Positions 11,792 through 22,441 of a stretch of DNA of 64,000 nucleotides are shown here, in pieces. Position 1 is the stretch's first letter. Each line of letters starts with the position of its first letter. Below the pieces are notes generated by a model. It had not been told where the DNA came from. It worked only from the letters and a program-made list of their open reading frames with translations, and searched no databases. Source of the DNA: Alisma plantago-aquatica (Eukaryota > Streptophyta > Magnoliopsida > Alismatales > Alismataceae); contig OY856410.1 of assembly GCA_963693085.1 (NCBI GenBank), positions 1,392,468,863 to 1,392,532,862 on the forward strand, given 5' to 3'. The translations under genes were made by a program, and so were the position numbers.

Positions 11792-11804
11792 TTTCAAATC
11801 TAAA

Positions 11805-12255
11805 GGAACATATTAAACTTTTTCAAAAATTTGAATCTTCAATCAATGTAGAAAGCATGTTCAATATCAATTTGCATATAGTAGTTTTGCAATATGTTTA
11901 TCAAATCATGATGCAAAAGCTCAATATTTCTTGATTTAAAAGATGGTCTCCAAGAGTTGTGATTCATTCTCAATTAAATCAATTTTCATTGTTGCTGAAT
12001 TGATAGCAAATTAAAAATAGTTAAACAGGTTTTCCAGACCCTTGATCGGTCAAACTCTTTCTCGACCGAATTATTTTTGGTCGATGTATTTGTTGACTGA
12101 GAGTGTCTCTGCAGATTTTATTCAGCAATTTGTTTGTTCAAGTTATGGGTTGAATTACTTTATTTTGTTATTCTATTATGTTAAGTTGAGATAGACATAA
12201 GGATGTTCAAATAAAGATTATTGATCATATCTCAACTTGATTCATTCATATTTAT
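11805..12255. other. Element B internal region with motif pairs
   Basis: Non-coding. Contains GATCGGTCAAACTC...CTCGACCGAATT (about 12043-12070) and TGGTCGATG...GTTGACTGAGAG (about 12079-12106), again imperfect inverted pairs of the shared motif. No ORF. Confidence 0.45.
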
Positions 12256-13199
12256 TTAGTTTGGGGGTTTTGGAATCCATACCAACTCAACATCCTTTTT
12301 TCTTATAAGGACATGAAAAAGAATAATGTCCAAGACGCAGGCAATAGTAACAACAAATGGAAGCAATTTCATTTCTCTTTCTAGGACTTTGAGTTGAGTT
12401 GTTCTTGGGTACATACATGATCTTGGTCTTGGGTGCTTGTGTTTTCCTAGGTTTAGGTTGATAGGATTTTTCTTTTGAAACATATCCTAAAACTCTTCTT
12501 TCGATATGACTGGAAGAATTTTTTAGGATCTTATCAAGAACATCATTATTTCTCAAGATACTAATTTATTTTTGTAATTTTGCAATCTCATCCATTCTCT
12601 TTTTAACATTTAAATTTGCTTGCTCTAGATTTAGACAACAAACTATATCTTTCTTTCATAATAACATCATAATTTAAATGAGTACACAAAACATGTTGTT
12701 TTTTAAGATCATTTACTTGAGCTTGCAAGTTTATCTTTTCTTGAGAAAGGAGATTGCAACTTGCTTCTATTGATTTTAGCTTAATATCATGGTCTTTGAT
12801 GGTTAAGTTCAATGTGTTTTTAAGATCTTCATTTTCTTATGTAAGAATAAGAAGTTTAGTATGTAGATCATCATTTACTTTAGTAGATTTCTTTAATTTA
12901 TTCTTACAATCAATATACTTATCATGTGTTTCTTGAAGGCTAGCAATTAAATCTTCTTTTGATAAATGAAATAGGCTTTCTTCAATTTATTCTTCACTTG
13001 TTGTTGCAATAAAACAACATACCTCCTTTTGGTGAGTGCTTGCTTTGTAGATCTTTTCTTTCTTTATCATCTTTGGACAGCTAAGTGTCATGTGTCCCAT
13101 TTCGTCACACTCAAAGCACCACCTATTTCTTGTTAAAGGTTGACTCACGTTTCTCTTTTCTTTATAGAGATTGTCGAGATCACCACCCTCCATCTTCAA
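12256..13199 (-). pseudogene. SIRE-like gag remnant of element B with two zinc knuckles
   Basis: From N- to C-terminus: knuckle CFECDEMGHMTLSC (about 13080-13121), a coiled-coil-like stretch rich in Leu/Lys/Glu (12603-12812), VLGYVSKEK (about 12470-12500), and a second knuckle CYYCLRLGHYSFSC (about 12305-12350). A CCHC knuckle, coiled coil, a GLGY-like motif and a second C-rich motif is the order I recall for gag of SIRE/Maximus-type plant copia elements. Frames are broken between blocks. It starts about 40 bp inside the primer-binding site, as gag should. It would package element RNA if intact. Confidence 0.6.
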
Positions 13200-13225
13200 G
13201 ACTCAATTAGAGCTCCTTGAAGCCT

Positions 13226-13237
13226 TCTCTGATACCA
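13226..13237 (-). other. Primer-binding site of element B (initiator-Met tRNA)
   Basis: Reads TGGTATCAGAGA on the - strand, 2 bp inside the end of the 5' LTR. Eleven bases match the 3' end of plant initiator-Met tRNA complement (TGGTATCAGAGC). This proves that the right LTR is the 5' LTR. Confidence 0.85.
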
Positions 13238-13239
13238 AT

Positions 13240-14305
13240 TGAAAAACACTAGAGGGGGTGAATAGGGTTTTATGATATTTTTAAAATGAATTCAACAAAC
13301 AACCACAAAAATATTAGAGAAGGAGACAAGGCGTTTAGAGTGGTTCCACCCTTAGCAAATACTAAGGGAGTCAGTCCACTATCCATTTGTTTCTAATTGG
13401 GATTTGGAAAGCAATTGTATTTTATTACCTCGCAAGGATGTTACATAAGATACAACTACCTTCACAACCCTTTAGACAACCTTCAACCCGAAGTCATCTC
13501 ACTAACCTTGAAGCAGCCTTCACTTGAAGTAACTTCAAGCTCCCCCTTGAAGTAGCCTTCCTCCTAGAAGTAGCTTCCCATTGAGACCTTCTAGAAGTAG
13601 TCCAAAGTCACGCCGAGCTACCTTCACCACCAAAGAATCTCTTACAACCTCCTTTCTGCAGCCTCCAACCTAGGAGTAGCAAAGGAGAAAACAAAACAAT
13701 AAAAGGAATAAGATGGGAAGAAGGAAAAATACACTTTACCACTTTAGCACAAGGTTTGAATCCTATATCAAGCGTTTTGATCTCCTATCCAATGTGTATG
13801 AAGGTGAAAGTACAGTGGGTAGGAGATACTAGCCTATAGGACAAGAAATCTCAGCTTACGGAAATGATTCGCAAGTGAAAGATTGCTCAGTTGCTCACAA
13901 GAGTTGATTCTCAATTGCAAGTATGTGTAATCAAGTCAATTTAGGTGTCCTAAGGCATGTCCTATTTATAGGTATGGCCTATTAGTGCTTAGGGACATTA
14001 TAGACACTTTCTAGGGTGTTCTTAGTGCTCAACTAGCTGTTGGGTATCCACTAATTATGTTTGTAATGGCTAGTTAATTAACTCTGAAAAGTGTAGACAG
14101 AAACATTCTCGGTCGAGAAGTTTGTCGACCAAGTGCCTCTCGGTCGAGCATTTCATTGACCGAGGGCAAGTCTGGAGTAACTGTATTGCAATGTTCAACT
14201 CATCTTCCAACTACCTTTTCCCACCAAGTCTAACAGCTATAGAAGCAGCTAGAAGAATAGACTGAGGTGATTCTCCATCGAGAAAATTGTCGACCGAGTG
14301 TGTCT
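13240..14305 (-). repeat. 5' LTR of element B, left part
   Basis: Equivalent to 4739-5800 of the other LTR. Interrupted after GTCTC (14301-14305) by element C. TATA on the - strand at 13961-13970. Confidence 0.9.
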
Positions 14306-17300
14306 CTGTGACGCCTCGACCCCACGATTAACCACTAATCACGAGATTAGAGAGTGACACGAAGATTACTCTTAATACAAAATCACCCTTAAGTTTTTCT
14401 TTTCTTGAACACTTAATTTAACTTGAATGAAACCATAAAACTCGACTAGCATCGAATTAAAATAAAAGTACAGAAAACAACTTTTAAGACTAAAAGCAGG
14501 TTTACTTGACATATTACATTTCTCATTGAATCCATAAAACACAGCGGATAATTGAAAACTAAATACATTTTTTACCACATTCTCTCTCTAACCCGCCACA
14601 TGCCCAAGGACCAAGGGGAAAGGACTAAGAGACCTCTAACTAACTATTAACTACCTTCTATGTACTTGGATGATACGACCCTTCAGACTCCTCGTGCTGA
14701 CGTTGACCTGAAAAATGTTTCAGTAGGTTGGTGAGCTACTGTCTCAGTGAGTAGAATTTCACCCAACCATCACTAAACAACTCATCAGTTTTATTATTCA
14801 GATTAATATACAAGAAATACTACACTGAGCAGGTCTAAGAAGTTTAATTTAAATAACATGAAATAGCAATGTTTCATCAAGTAACAATTACTACAAAGCT
14901 ATTGAAATAATTAAATAACAGGGAATATCAATATTCTATTTAAAGAACGATTAATGCAAATCTGAACTCAAAATCCTTTCTAATTCTTTAACTAATCAGA
15001 AACTCTGTGAACCTATATAAACATATTTTATCTTATGCCCTGATCATATGTAGTGTACTCTACATATGAAGACTCGTAGCGAACTACGATCCCACCGTAC
15101 AAGACTAAGCGACACACCCGGGAAATGCTAAGTCTGACTTTCCGTCCTGGTCTGCTACAGGACCCACAGGCTCTCTGGCCTCGCGGCACTCGCAAATGGG
15201 TGCACGCTGGACTCCTCCTCTAACCCTAGTACACAGGCGGAGGGTCTCTAAGTCTCTGACTGCCTGGGCGTATCCCCAGGGCTGAGCCGAGACGTCTCCG
15301 ACCACCTGGACGTATCCCCAGGGTTGAGCCAGGACACTACCTCGAGTCTCTGACTGCCTGGGCATATCCCTAGGGCTGAGCCGGGACCCTAACTCTCAGC
15401 CCTCGTGTCACCGAGACATTCGGTAAGTGTTGGATACGAGTCTCCGACTGCCTGGGCGTATCCCCAGGGCTGAGCCGTTTCACCCCTAAGGTGCAGACCT
15501 CACAAAGGGGTTCTACGGTGTCAGGGCACCAAAGTCTATTATTTAAATATTATAAAAAGACTTTAATCTGAATTACATAACTTAGGTTCTTGTTCCGAAT
15601 CTCTGTTTTCTCTATGATCCCACATTTACTGATTTCAGATCAAATCACAATACAGTGTCATTCTAAAACTGACAGAGCAATATATTTCAAATCATTGTAA
15701 ATTTGAGAAATTCTCATGCCATGCATTCAGGAAAATTAGAAATGCATAAATAACCCAACTTATTTCAATTTGGCACATACATAGCAAATTTACGCAATTG
15801 AACATCTTATTGCACAAATTAAAGAAATTTACTTCACATATGAGAGTCATACTCAACATTTGTCAATTCTCTAAAATTCTCGAAAAATGTGCACATTAAC
15901 CCTAATCCTGGTTTGGGCATCACTTAACTCAATTAAGAGTTAATTACATATCACAACACAATTTAATAACAATACTTGAGAATTTCTAGTAATATTTCAG
16001 AGAAATGTGCCATATCATGTAAATATCAATTTACACATATTAACGTCAAAAGATATATGCAATTAGGGTTTTATTGCATATTTTTATTTATTCATATCAA
16101 CTTTGAAATCGTACATCTGATAATTTATCAGAAATCCTTCAGAAATCCTTATTGTCTGGGTTCATACCCAAACCATACCATTTTGAGACACAAATTTCTA
16201 ATTTCAACATTCAAATGAGCAATTTAGGTTCCAATGAACCATATAAATCTACTGATTCAATCCATACTGTTCAAATGTTAAATTTAATCATATAACAACG
16301 TCTAGAAGCAGTTTATGAAATAAAAATTCGAGCGACGCCAAACGCTGCCCAACGCCTGATAACGCCTGTTATCAGCGTAATTCGCGCACATAAATGAAAA
16401 TATTCAAACGCCTGAGTTTATTAATGATAAATGAATGAAACCCTACTCACAACGATTTGGGATGTCCGGATTCGTCAGAAAATGTGTCCAGGGCCTGTTT
16501 CAGGGTGGATTTCAGTTGTCTTCTACCTTGGATTTTACACTATTCACCGTTCTATTCTACAGCGATTTGGTTGTCTTCTATAGAAGCTTGACGCTGATTG
16601 AAAAGCAACTCTCGATTGGAAACCAAATCGCAGCTAGGGCTGCGGATTCCTGCTAACACCTCAGAATCAAGCTCAATCGCACCATTTCCTGGTATTAGCC
16701 ACCCCAAACGTGCTCCTTTGCACAGAACAAACCAACGTCAATCGAGGTTGGCAGATAGGCTAAGTTCTTAGTTAGAAACTAACTACCTTGCTTGGTTTCT
16801 TTGATTCGGAGTCAACAGTAGCTGTTGTGCAGGAAACGCACACAAACCACCCCTCCCTAATTGGTCGTGCACAGCAGCCGTATTGTGCTTGCAGCAGGTG
16901 CAGGTGGTTTTGACGGTTGGCTAACTAGGCAAAGTGGAGTGAAGGAAGGAAGAAGAAGAAAGGAGACAAGGAAGAAAGGAAAAAGGAGAAGGGAAGAAGG
17001 GAAACGAGCTGCTGGAAGATGGAGCTCCTAGGCTCCAGAGAGTCGCGGCTCTCCTATGCACCGCTCAACTCTTCAAGCGGTTGTCTATTGAGAAAGATAA
17101 GGAAGGAACAGGAAAAGGAAAGAAATATAAAGCCAAAAATTGGGAAATTTACACTATAGGTCCAAGAAAATTAGAAATGCTATAACGTTTTGCTCGATAG
17201 TCCGTTTGGAACGATTTTTCTTGCAACATTTCAAGCACGAGGTCCTCTACACCCTCAAAGCATAACATCATGCTAATCAGACCATTTCACTGGTTCAAAG

Positions 17301-17494
17301 ATCTAATTACATCTGTGATTATTTAACTCAACTTAATCATCTTAATTATGCACTAATTAATCTTATGTGCTTGATTCAACTAAATTAAGTTATTAACGCA
17401 CTAACCACCTCATAAGCATATAAGTTAGGTCAAATAACTTTAATTAGGCTCAAATTATAATGCTTACCAATAAGTTTTGAAACAGGTCATAACA
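14306..17494 (-). repeat. 3' LTR of element C
   Basis: Matches 22442-25590 along its whole length, with a few indels. It contains a GC-rich block of about 40-50 bp direct repeats (15250-15482), a small perfect hairpin CTGATAAC-GCCT-GTTATCAG (about 16356-16375, shortened in the other LTR), and an AT-rich promoter-like part near 17125 (TTTATATTTC on the - strand). The long open frames inside it are not genes. Confidence 0.92.
15250..15482. repeat. GC-rich direct repeats inside C LTR
   Basis: Four imperfect units sharing CGTATCCCCAGGGCTGAGCC, each preceded by TCTCYGACTGCCTGG. The matching block in the other LTR (23397-23594) has lost about 36 bp covering most of one unit, so copy number differs between the two LTRs of one element. 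Confidence 0.8.
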
Positions 17495-17592
17495 ATCTCC
17501 CTCCCTTATAAGAATTTCGGGGCTCAAATCATAATGCTTACCAATAAGTTTTGAAACAGGTCATAACAATCTCCCTCCCTTATAAGAATTTC
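17447..17592. repeat. 74-bp tandem duplication across the LTR/purine-tract junction of C
   Basis: GGCTCAAAT...TATAAGAATTTC occurs at 17447 and again at 17521. Each copy carries the last 48 bp of the LTR plus the purine tract (AAGGGAGGGAGAT on the - strand). The other LTR has a single copy, so the duplication is specific to this insertion. Confidence 0.9.
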
Positions 17593-17604
17593 ATCCCGAA
17601 ATTC

Positions 17605-19095
17605 CTAAAAGAGAAAAGGAAACTTGTTACACATCTCAGATTCAAGCTCCCACGTAGCTTCCTCTAGATTATGATTCCTCCACAGAACTTTCACTAATGG
17701 TATCTCACGATTCTTGAGTTTCTTGATCCTTTGATCAATTATCTGAATTGATCCTTCAACATAGGACACATCTGATCTGAGCTGTGCAGGTTATGGGTCT
17801 ACTATATTTTCTGTACCAGGATAGCATTTCTTCACCATAGATACATGAAACACATCATGTAGATTTGACAACTCAGATGGTAATTCCAACCTATAGGCTA
17901 CAGGTCCAATCCTCTCAATGATAGGATACGAGCCCATAAACCTAGGAGTCAGTTTGCCTCTCTTACCAAATCTCAGCACTCCTTTCCATGGTGAAACTTT
18001 CAAGTATACTTCATCTCCAACCTCAAACTCAAGAGGTCTACGTCTTTTTACAGCATAACTCTTCTGCCTGTTCTGTGCAACTTTCAACTGTTCTTTGATC
18101 ACAGTAATCTTTTCAGTGGTCAAATCTACTATCTTGGGTCCAAGAATCTGCTTTTCACCAACCTTATACCAACATATGGGTGATCTGCACTTCCTACCGT
18201 ACAGAGCTTCATACGGGGTCATACCAAGACTAGAATGGTGACTATTGTTGTATGCAAACTCTATAAGGCTTAAGTGTTCTTCCCAACTTCAACTGAAATG
18301 CAAAACACATGCTCTCAACATGTCCTCAAGAGTCTGAATGGTTCTTTCTGACTGACCATCCGTCTGTGGGTGAAAAGCTGTACTGAATCTCAACTTTGTG
18401 CTCAAAGCACGATGCAACTGATTCCAAAATCTGGATGTGAACTTAGGATCTCTATCAGATATAATCGAAACTGGAATACCATGCAACCTCACTATTTCAT
18501 CCACGTATATCTTAGCCAACGTTGGGACATCAAAGGTTGACTTAACAGGAAGAAAGTGAGAAGATTTAGTCAATCTATCCACAATCACCCATATCGAGTC
18601 ACAACCTCTAGGTGTCCTGGGTAACCCTATCACAAAATCCATTGTGATATGTTCCCATTTCCATTCTGGTATAGGAAGAGATTGCAAGGTACCTGCAGGT
18701 TTTTGATGTTCAGCCTTAACTTGCTGACACACACTACATCTAGACACATACTCAACTACATCCTTTTTCATACCTGGCCACCAGTACAATTCCTTGATAT
18801 TCCTGTACATTTTAGTGTTACCTGGATGCATAGCATACATCGATGCATGTGCCTCCTCAAGAATCTGTTCTTTCAAATCACCATCACCAGGTACACACAA
18901 CCTTTCATGCAGATATACCAATCCATCATCTGAAAACTTGAACTCTGGTTTTGTTCCCTTTATCATATCCTGCATAATCTGCTGTAACTCACTATCATTC
19001 TGCTGAAGTTCCTTGATCTGATCATAAAAGGTAGGTTTGACTTGCATCTGCGCAATCAAACCACTTTGTTCTGTCACCCCTAAGTCTAAGTTCAA
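17605..19095 (-). pseudogene. Element C integrase with chromodomain-like C-terminus
   Basis: From 19095 downwards: zinc-binding HHCC region (MHPGNTKMYR, then CSVCQQVK), catalytic core with D in ITMDFVIGLP, D in IISDRDPKF and E in GQSERTIQTLEDML, then MTPYEALYGRKCRSP, the GDEVYLKVSPWKG / GKLTPRFMGSYPI region, and a final VLWRNH-EEATWELE tail ending at 17605. That tail is the usual end of plant chromovirus integrase. Stops interrupt it at about 18286 and at about 17788, just before the tail. The enzyme inserts the cDNA; catalytic residues are present but this copy is truncated by stops. Confidence 0.9.
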
Positions 19096-19098
19096 CTT

Positions 19099-19679
19099 TC
19101 ACATTTCTATTAACAGGTCTCTCTCGAAACATGCCATAGAAAATGCATCAGATGTTGAACTAGACTTTCTACTCAGAGCATCTGCTACCACATTCGCCTT
19201 ACCAGGATGATAATCTATGGTCACATCATAATCTTTGATCAATTCTAACCATCTGCGCTGTCTAAGATTCAGATTCTTCTGGGTGAAGATATATTTTAAG
19301 CTCTTATGATCTGTAAACACCTGACATGTCTCACCATAAAGATAGTGACGCCATGTCTTAAGGGCATGAACTACAGCGGCTAACTCCAAATCATGAGTCG
19401 GATAATTCTCCTCATTCCTTTTAAGTTGTCTAGATGCATAAGCTACTACTTTGCCTTCCTGCATCAACACACAGCCTAAGCCTCTCCTAGAAGCATCACA
19501 AAAACTATATAACCTTTATCTGCCTCAGGTAAGATCAACACTGGTGCTGTAGTCAATTTCTTCTTCAGGATCTGAAAACTCTTCTCACAGTTGTCTGACC
19601 AGACAAACGGTGCATTCTTTCTTGTTAAGCATGTCAGAGGTGATGCTATAACACTAAAGTTTTGGATGAACCTTCTGTA
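19099..19679 (-). pseudogene. Element C RNase H
   Basis: The open block 19099-19470 has [27 protein letters not shown] (E and the following helix), [11 protein letters not shown] (catalytic D) and [17 protein letters not shown] (final D), the standard Ty3/gypsy RNase H set. The first catalytic D lies in the degraded segment 19471-19679, which is broken by stops and a frameshift. A TGA separates it from integrase in the same reading direction. Confidence 0.88.
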
Positions 19680-20330
19680 CTAACCTGCCAATCCTAAGAA
19701 GCTTCTGATCTCAGTAGGAGTTTTAGGCTGCTCCCACTGTAGAACAGACTCAACTTTCTTAGGGTCAACACTTACTCCATCTCCTGAGATGACGTGCCCA
19801 AGGAAAGATACCTCAGTTAAACAGAATTCACACTTACTGAAGTTAGCATATAACTGATGTTGTCTCAACAACTGTAATGCTATTCTCAGATGTTGCTCAT
19901 GTTGTTCATCATCTCTGGAATAAATTAGAATATCATCTATGAAAACCACTATGAACTGATCCAAGAATGGTTTGAAGATTCAGTTCATCATATCCGTAAA
20001 TGCTGCTGGAGCATTAGTCAGTCCAAATGACAAGACTAGAAACTCATAATAGCCATATCTTGTTCTGAAAGCTGATTTAGGAATATCTGAAGCTTTTATT
20101 CTCAATTGATGATATCCAGATCTCAAATCAATCTTTGAGAAGATCTTCGCTCCACACAACTGATCAAATAGATCATCTATCCTGGGCAGCAGGTACTTAT
20201 TTTTGATAGTGATCTTATTCAACTGTCTATAGTCTATACATAATCTCATGGTACCATCTTTCTTCTTTACAAACAAGACTGGAGATCCCCATGGTGAAGA
20301 ACTAGGTCGAACGAAACCCTTATCCAGTCA
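19680..20330 (-). pseudogene. Element C reverse transcriptase
   Basis: Two open blocks in line. 19980-20276 has [32 protein letters not shown] and [10 protein letters not shown]; 19680-19964 has the catalytic FIDDILIYS and [10 protein letters not shown]. The two are separated only by a TGA at the codon after MMN, likely one transition from an Arg codon. The order and motifs are those of Ty3/gypsy RT, here with FIDD in place of the commonest YVDD/FVDD. Confidence 0.9.
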
Positions 20331-21350
20331 TTCATGTAACCGGATCTTGAGTTCCTTCAACTCTGTAGGTGCCATCCTGTAAGCTGGCAGTGCTATAGGT
20401 TGACTACCTGGATACACCTGGATCTCAAAATCTATATCTCTTTCAGGAGGTAGACCTGGCAATTCATCTGGGAAGACAACTGAAAACTCACAAACCACCG
20501 GCACATCCCATAGGCTGACTGTGCTCTTTTCTGCTCTAGTGTCTACCACATGTGCTAAGAATGCCTCACAACCCTTCTGCAACATCTTATCAGCTACAAC
20601 AGCTGATATGATACACGTAGGTAAGACTTTCCTGTCTCCAGAAAAGACACAAGAAAATTCACCCTGTTGGAAGATAGCCTCCTTCCAACAGTCGAGTTGA
20701 ACTCGATACGTTTCTAAGCAATCCATACCCAATATAATTTGAAAAGAGTTAATATCCAAGGGTATTAGATTAACTGCAATGGTGTAACCACCAAAAGTCA
20801 ACAAACATCTAGGACAACACTCTGTCAACACTATCAGTTCACCTAATGGAACCCTCAACAACAATTCATCTGGTAATTCTTGTGTTAACAGATTAAGCTC
20901 GCAAGCTAAGGAACGTTGTATAAATGAATGAGTCGCACCAGGATCTATCAAAACTATAACTGGCATGCTATTAAAGAAAATCATTTCTCCAGTAATTACT
21001 TGAGAAGAAACGATACCTTCTTGTGGTGTCAAAGAGAAGAAGCGTCCTGAAGCTCTTCCTCTCCCACGATGCCCACACTGACTTTCCCTACCACTGGGTG
21101 CTGCACCACCTCGCAAACCTAAAGATACAGAGGAACCTGCTCTTCCAGCTGGAGCTTGTCTCGGGATATTCTGGTGCTGTGACCGGGAATCCTGGGATGC
21201 TGAATACTGTAACTGGGGGCAATTCTTCCTGATATGTCCCGTCTGCCCACAGTGATAACATTCTAAAACATTCGGACCCCAACACGGTCCTGAGTGTGAT
21301 CTTCCACAGTTATCACATACTCGCATCTCTTGCCTCTGTGGACCTGCCAC
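20328..21350 (-). pseudogene. Element C gag C-terminus, protease and start of RT
   Basis: Begins in a Cys-rich segment with CDNCGRSHSGPC and zinc knuckle CYHCGQTGHIRKNC, continues to an aspartic protease region (LIDPGATHSFI, about 20927-20960), and ends with LPGLPPERDIDFEIQ...YRMAPTELKELK, the linker and first residues of RT. The protease active site reads DPG rather than D-S/T-G, a change expected to damage it. A stop at 20328 separates it from the rest of RT. Confidence 0.85.
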
Positions 21351-21508
21351 TGAAACTGATGACCAGATGACCTAGTTGGAGGTGTCCAAGTAGGCTGTGT
21401 ACTCCATCTTCCAGAACTAGATATTCTTCCACTAGAAGAAAAACTAGATCCTTGTCTACCAAAACAACCGAATCCTCGTCCTATTTTTGAAAAGAACCCA
21501 CCACTTCC

Positions 21509-22294
21509 TTAGTAACTACCACTGCCTTGTCCTCTTCTGAAGAAATCTCTGGATTTTTTCTTAGTTTCAGTCGGTTTATCAGCGTTCATCGACTCTTCTA
21601 CTTGTCTAGCGGCTTCCACAAACTCTCCAAAGTTTTCTCTATTTCTTCTACTAATTGCAGAAACAATGTGTTGAATCTCCGGTCTCAATCCTTCTTGAAA
21701 TCTTCTGCACCTTTCTACATTATCAGGATCAAGTTGTGGACAGAAATTTGCCAGCCTTGTGAATAGTGCCTCATATTCTGTAACTGTCATACTCCCTTGT
21801 TTAATATCCTGCAACTGTCTAATTTTCTCATTCAAGAAGGTAGGCGGATAATACTTTAGATGGAATTCCTCAACAAAATCCCTCCATGTAAGTACTGTAT
21901 TCCTCCTTTTCTCTTCCACTCCATGCCACCAAAGCTCAGCATCACCCTTAAGTAAGTAAATTGTGTGGTTAATTTGCCTCTCCTCAGACAACTCCATCAG
22001 GCGGAATACCTTTTCCAACTATCTTAACCATTCATCAGCTACTGCAGGATCCGTAGTACCATTGAATTCAGTACCTCCAAGTTTCTTAACTAACTCATAG
22101 GATCTCATCAGATCCTTACTACTCGAGGTAGAAGCTCATTTATCTGACATATATTTTTCCTTGGTTTCCAGAAACATTATGTACATCCTCGCAACCTCAT
22201 CCACCTCTTCACCACCACCTGGACCCATCTCCTGGGGATTAGGTCCAATGTGGCTCTCAGCTTGGTCCTCATGACCACGTCCTCTTTCCGCCAT
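21509..22294 (-). pseudogene. Element C gag (capsid)
   Basis: The probable ATG is at 22294 (MAERGRG). The capsid domain has AELWWHGVEEKR, TWRDFVEEFHLKYYPP, EKIRQLQDIKQGSMTVTEYE and FQEGLRPEIQ, typical of Retrotrans_gag. In-frame stops lie at about 22138 and 22019, and another ends the block at 21509, before the knuckle region. It would form the particle core. Confidence 0.88.
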
Positions 22295-22422
22295 CTACAA
22301 TAGTATAACAGATTATTTCCTATTAGAAAACTGCAGTTACAAGAAAGATACCTAAACCCTAATCCTATTGGTCTCTTATCGTCCCCTGACCTTGACTTAG
22401 AGTAACTGCATACTCAACCTAT

Positions 22423-22434
22423 GCTCTGATACCA
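22423..22434 (-). other. Primer-binding site of element C (initiator-Met tRNA)
   Basis: TGGTATCAGAGC on the - strand, 7 bp inside the 5' LTR, is a perfect 12-base match to the usual plant initiator-Met site. Confidence 0.9.
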
Positions 22435-22441
22435 AGGCTGT

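Noticed and set aside
15105..15365. An open frame with repeated AQPWGYAQAV units
   Set aside because: It is a translation of the GC-rich direct repeats within the LTR of C, and the frame is not kept in the other LTR.
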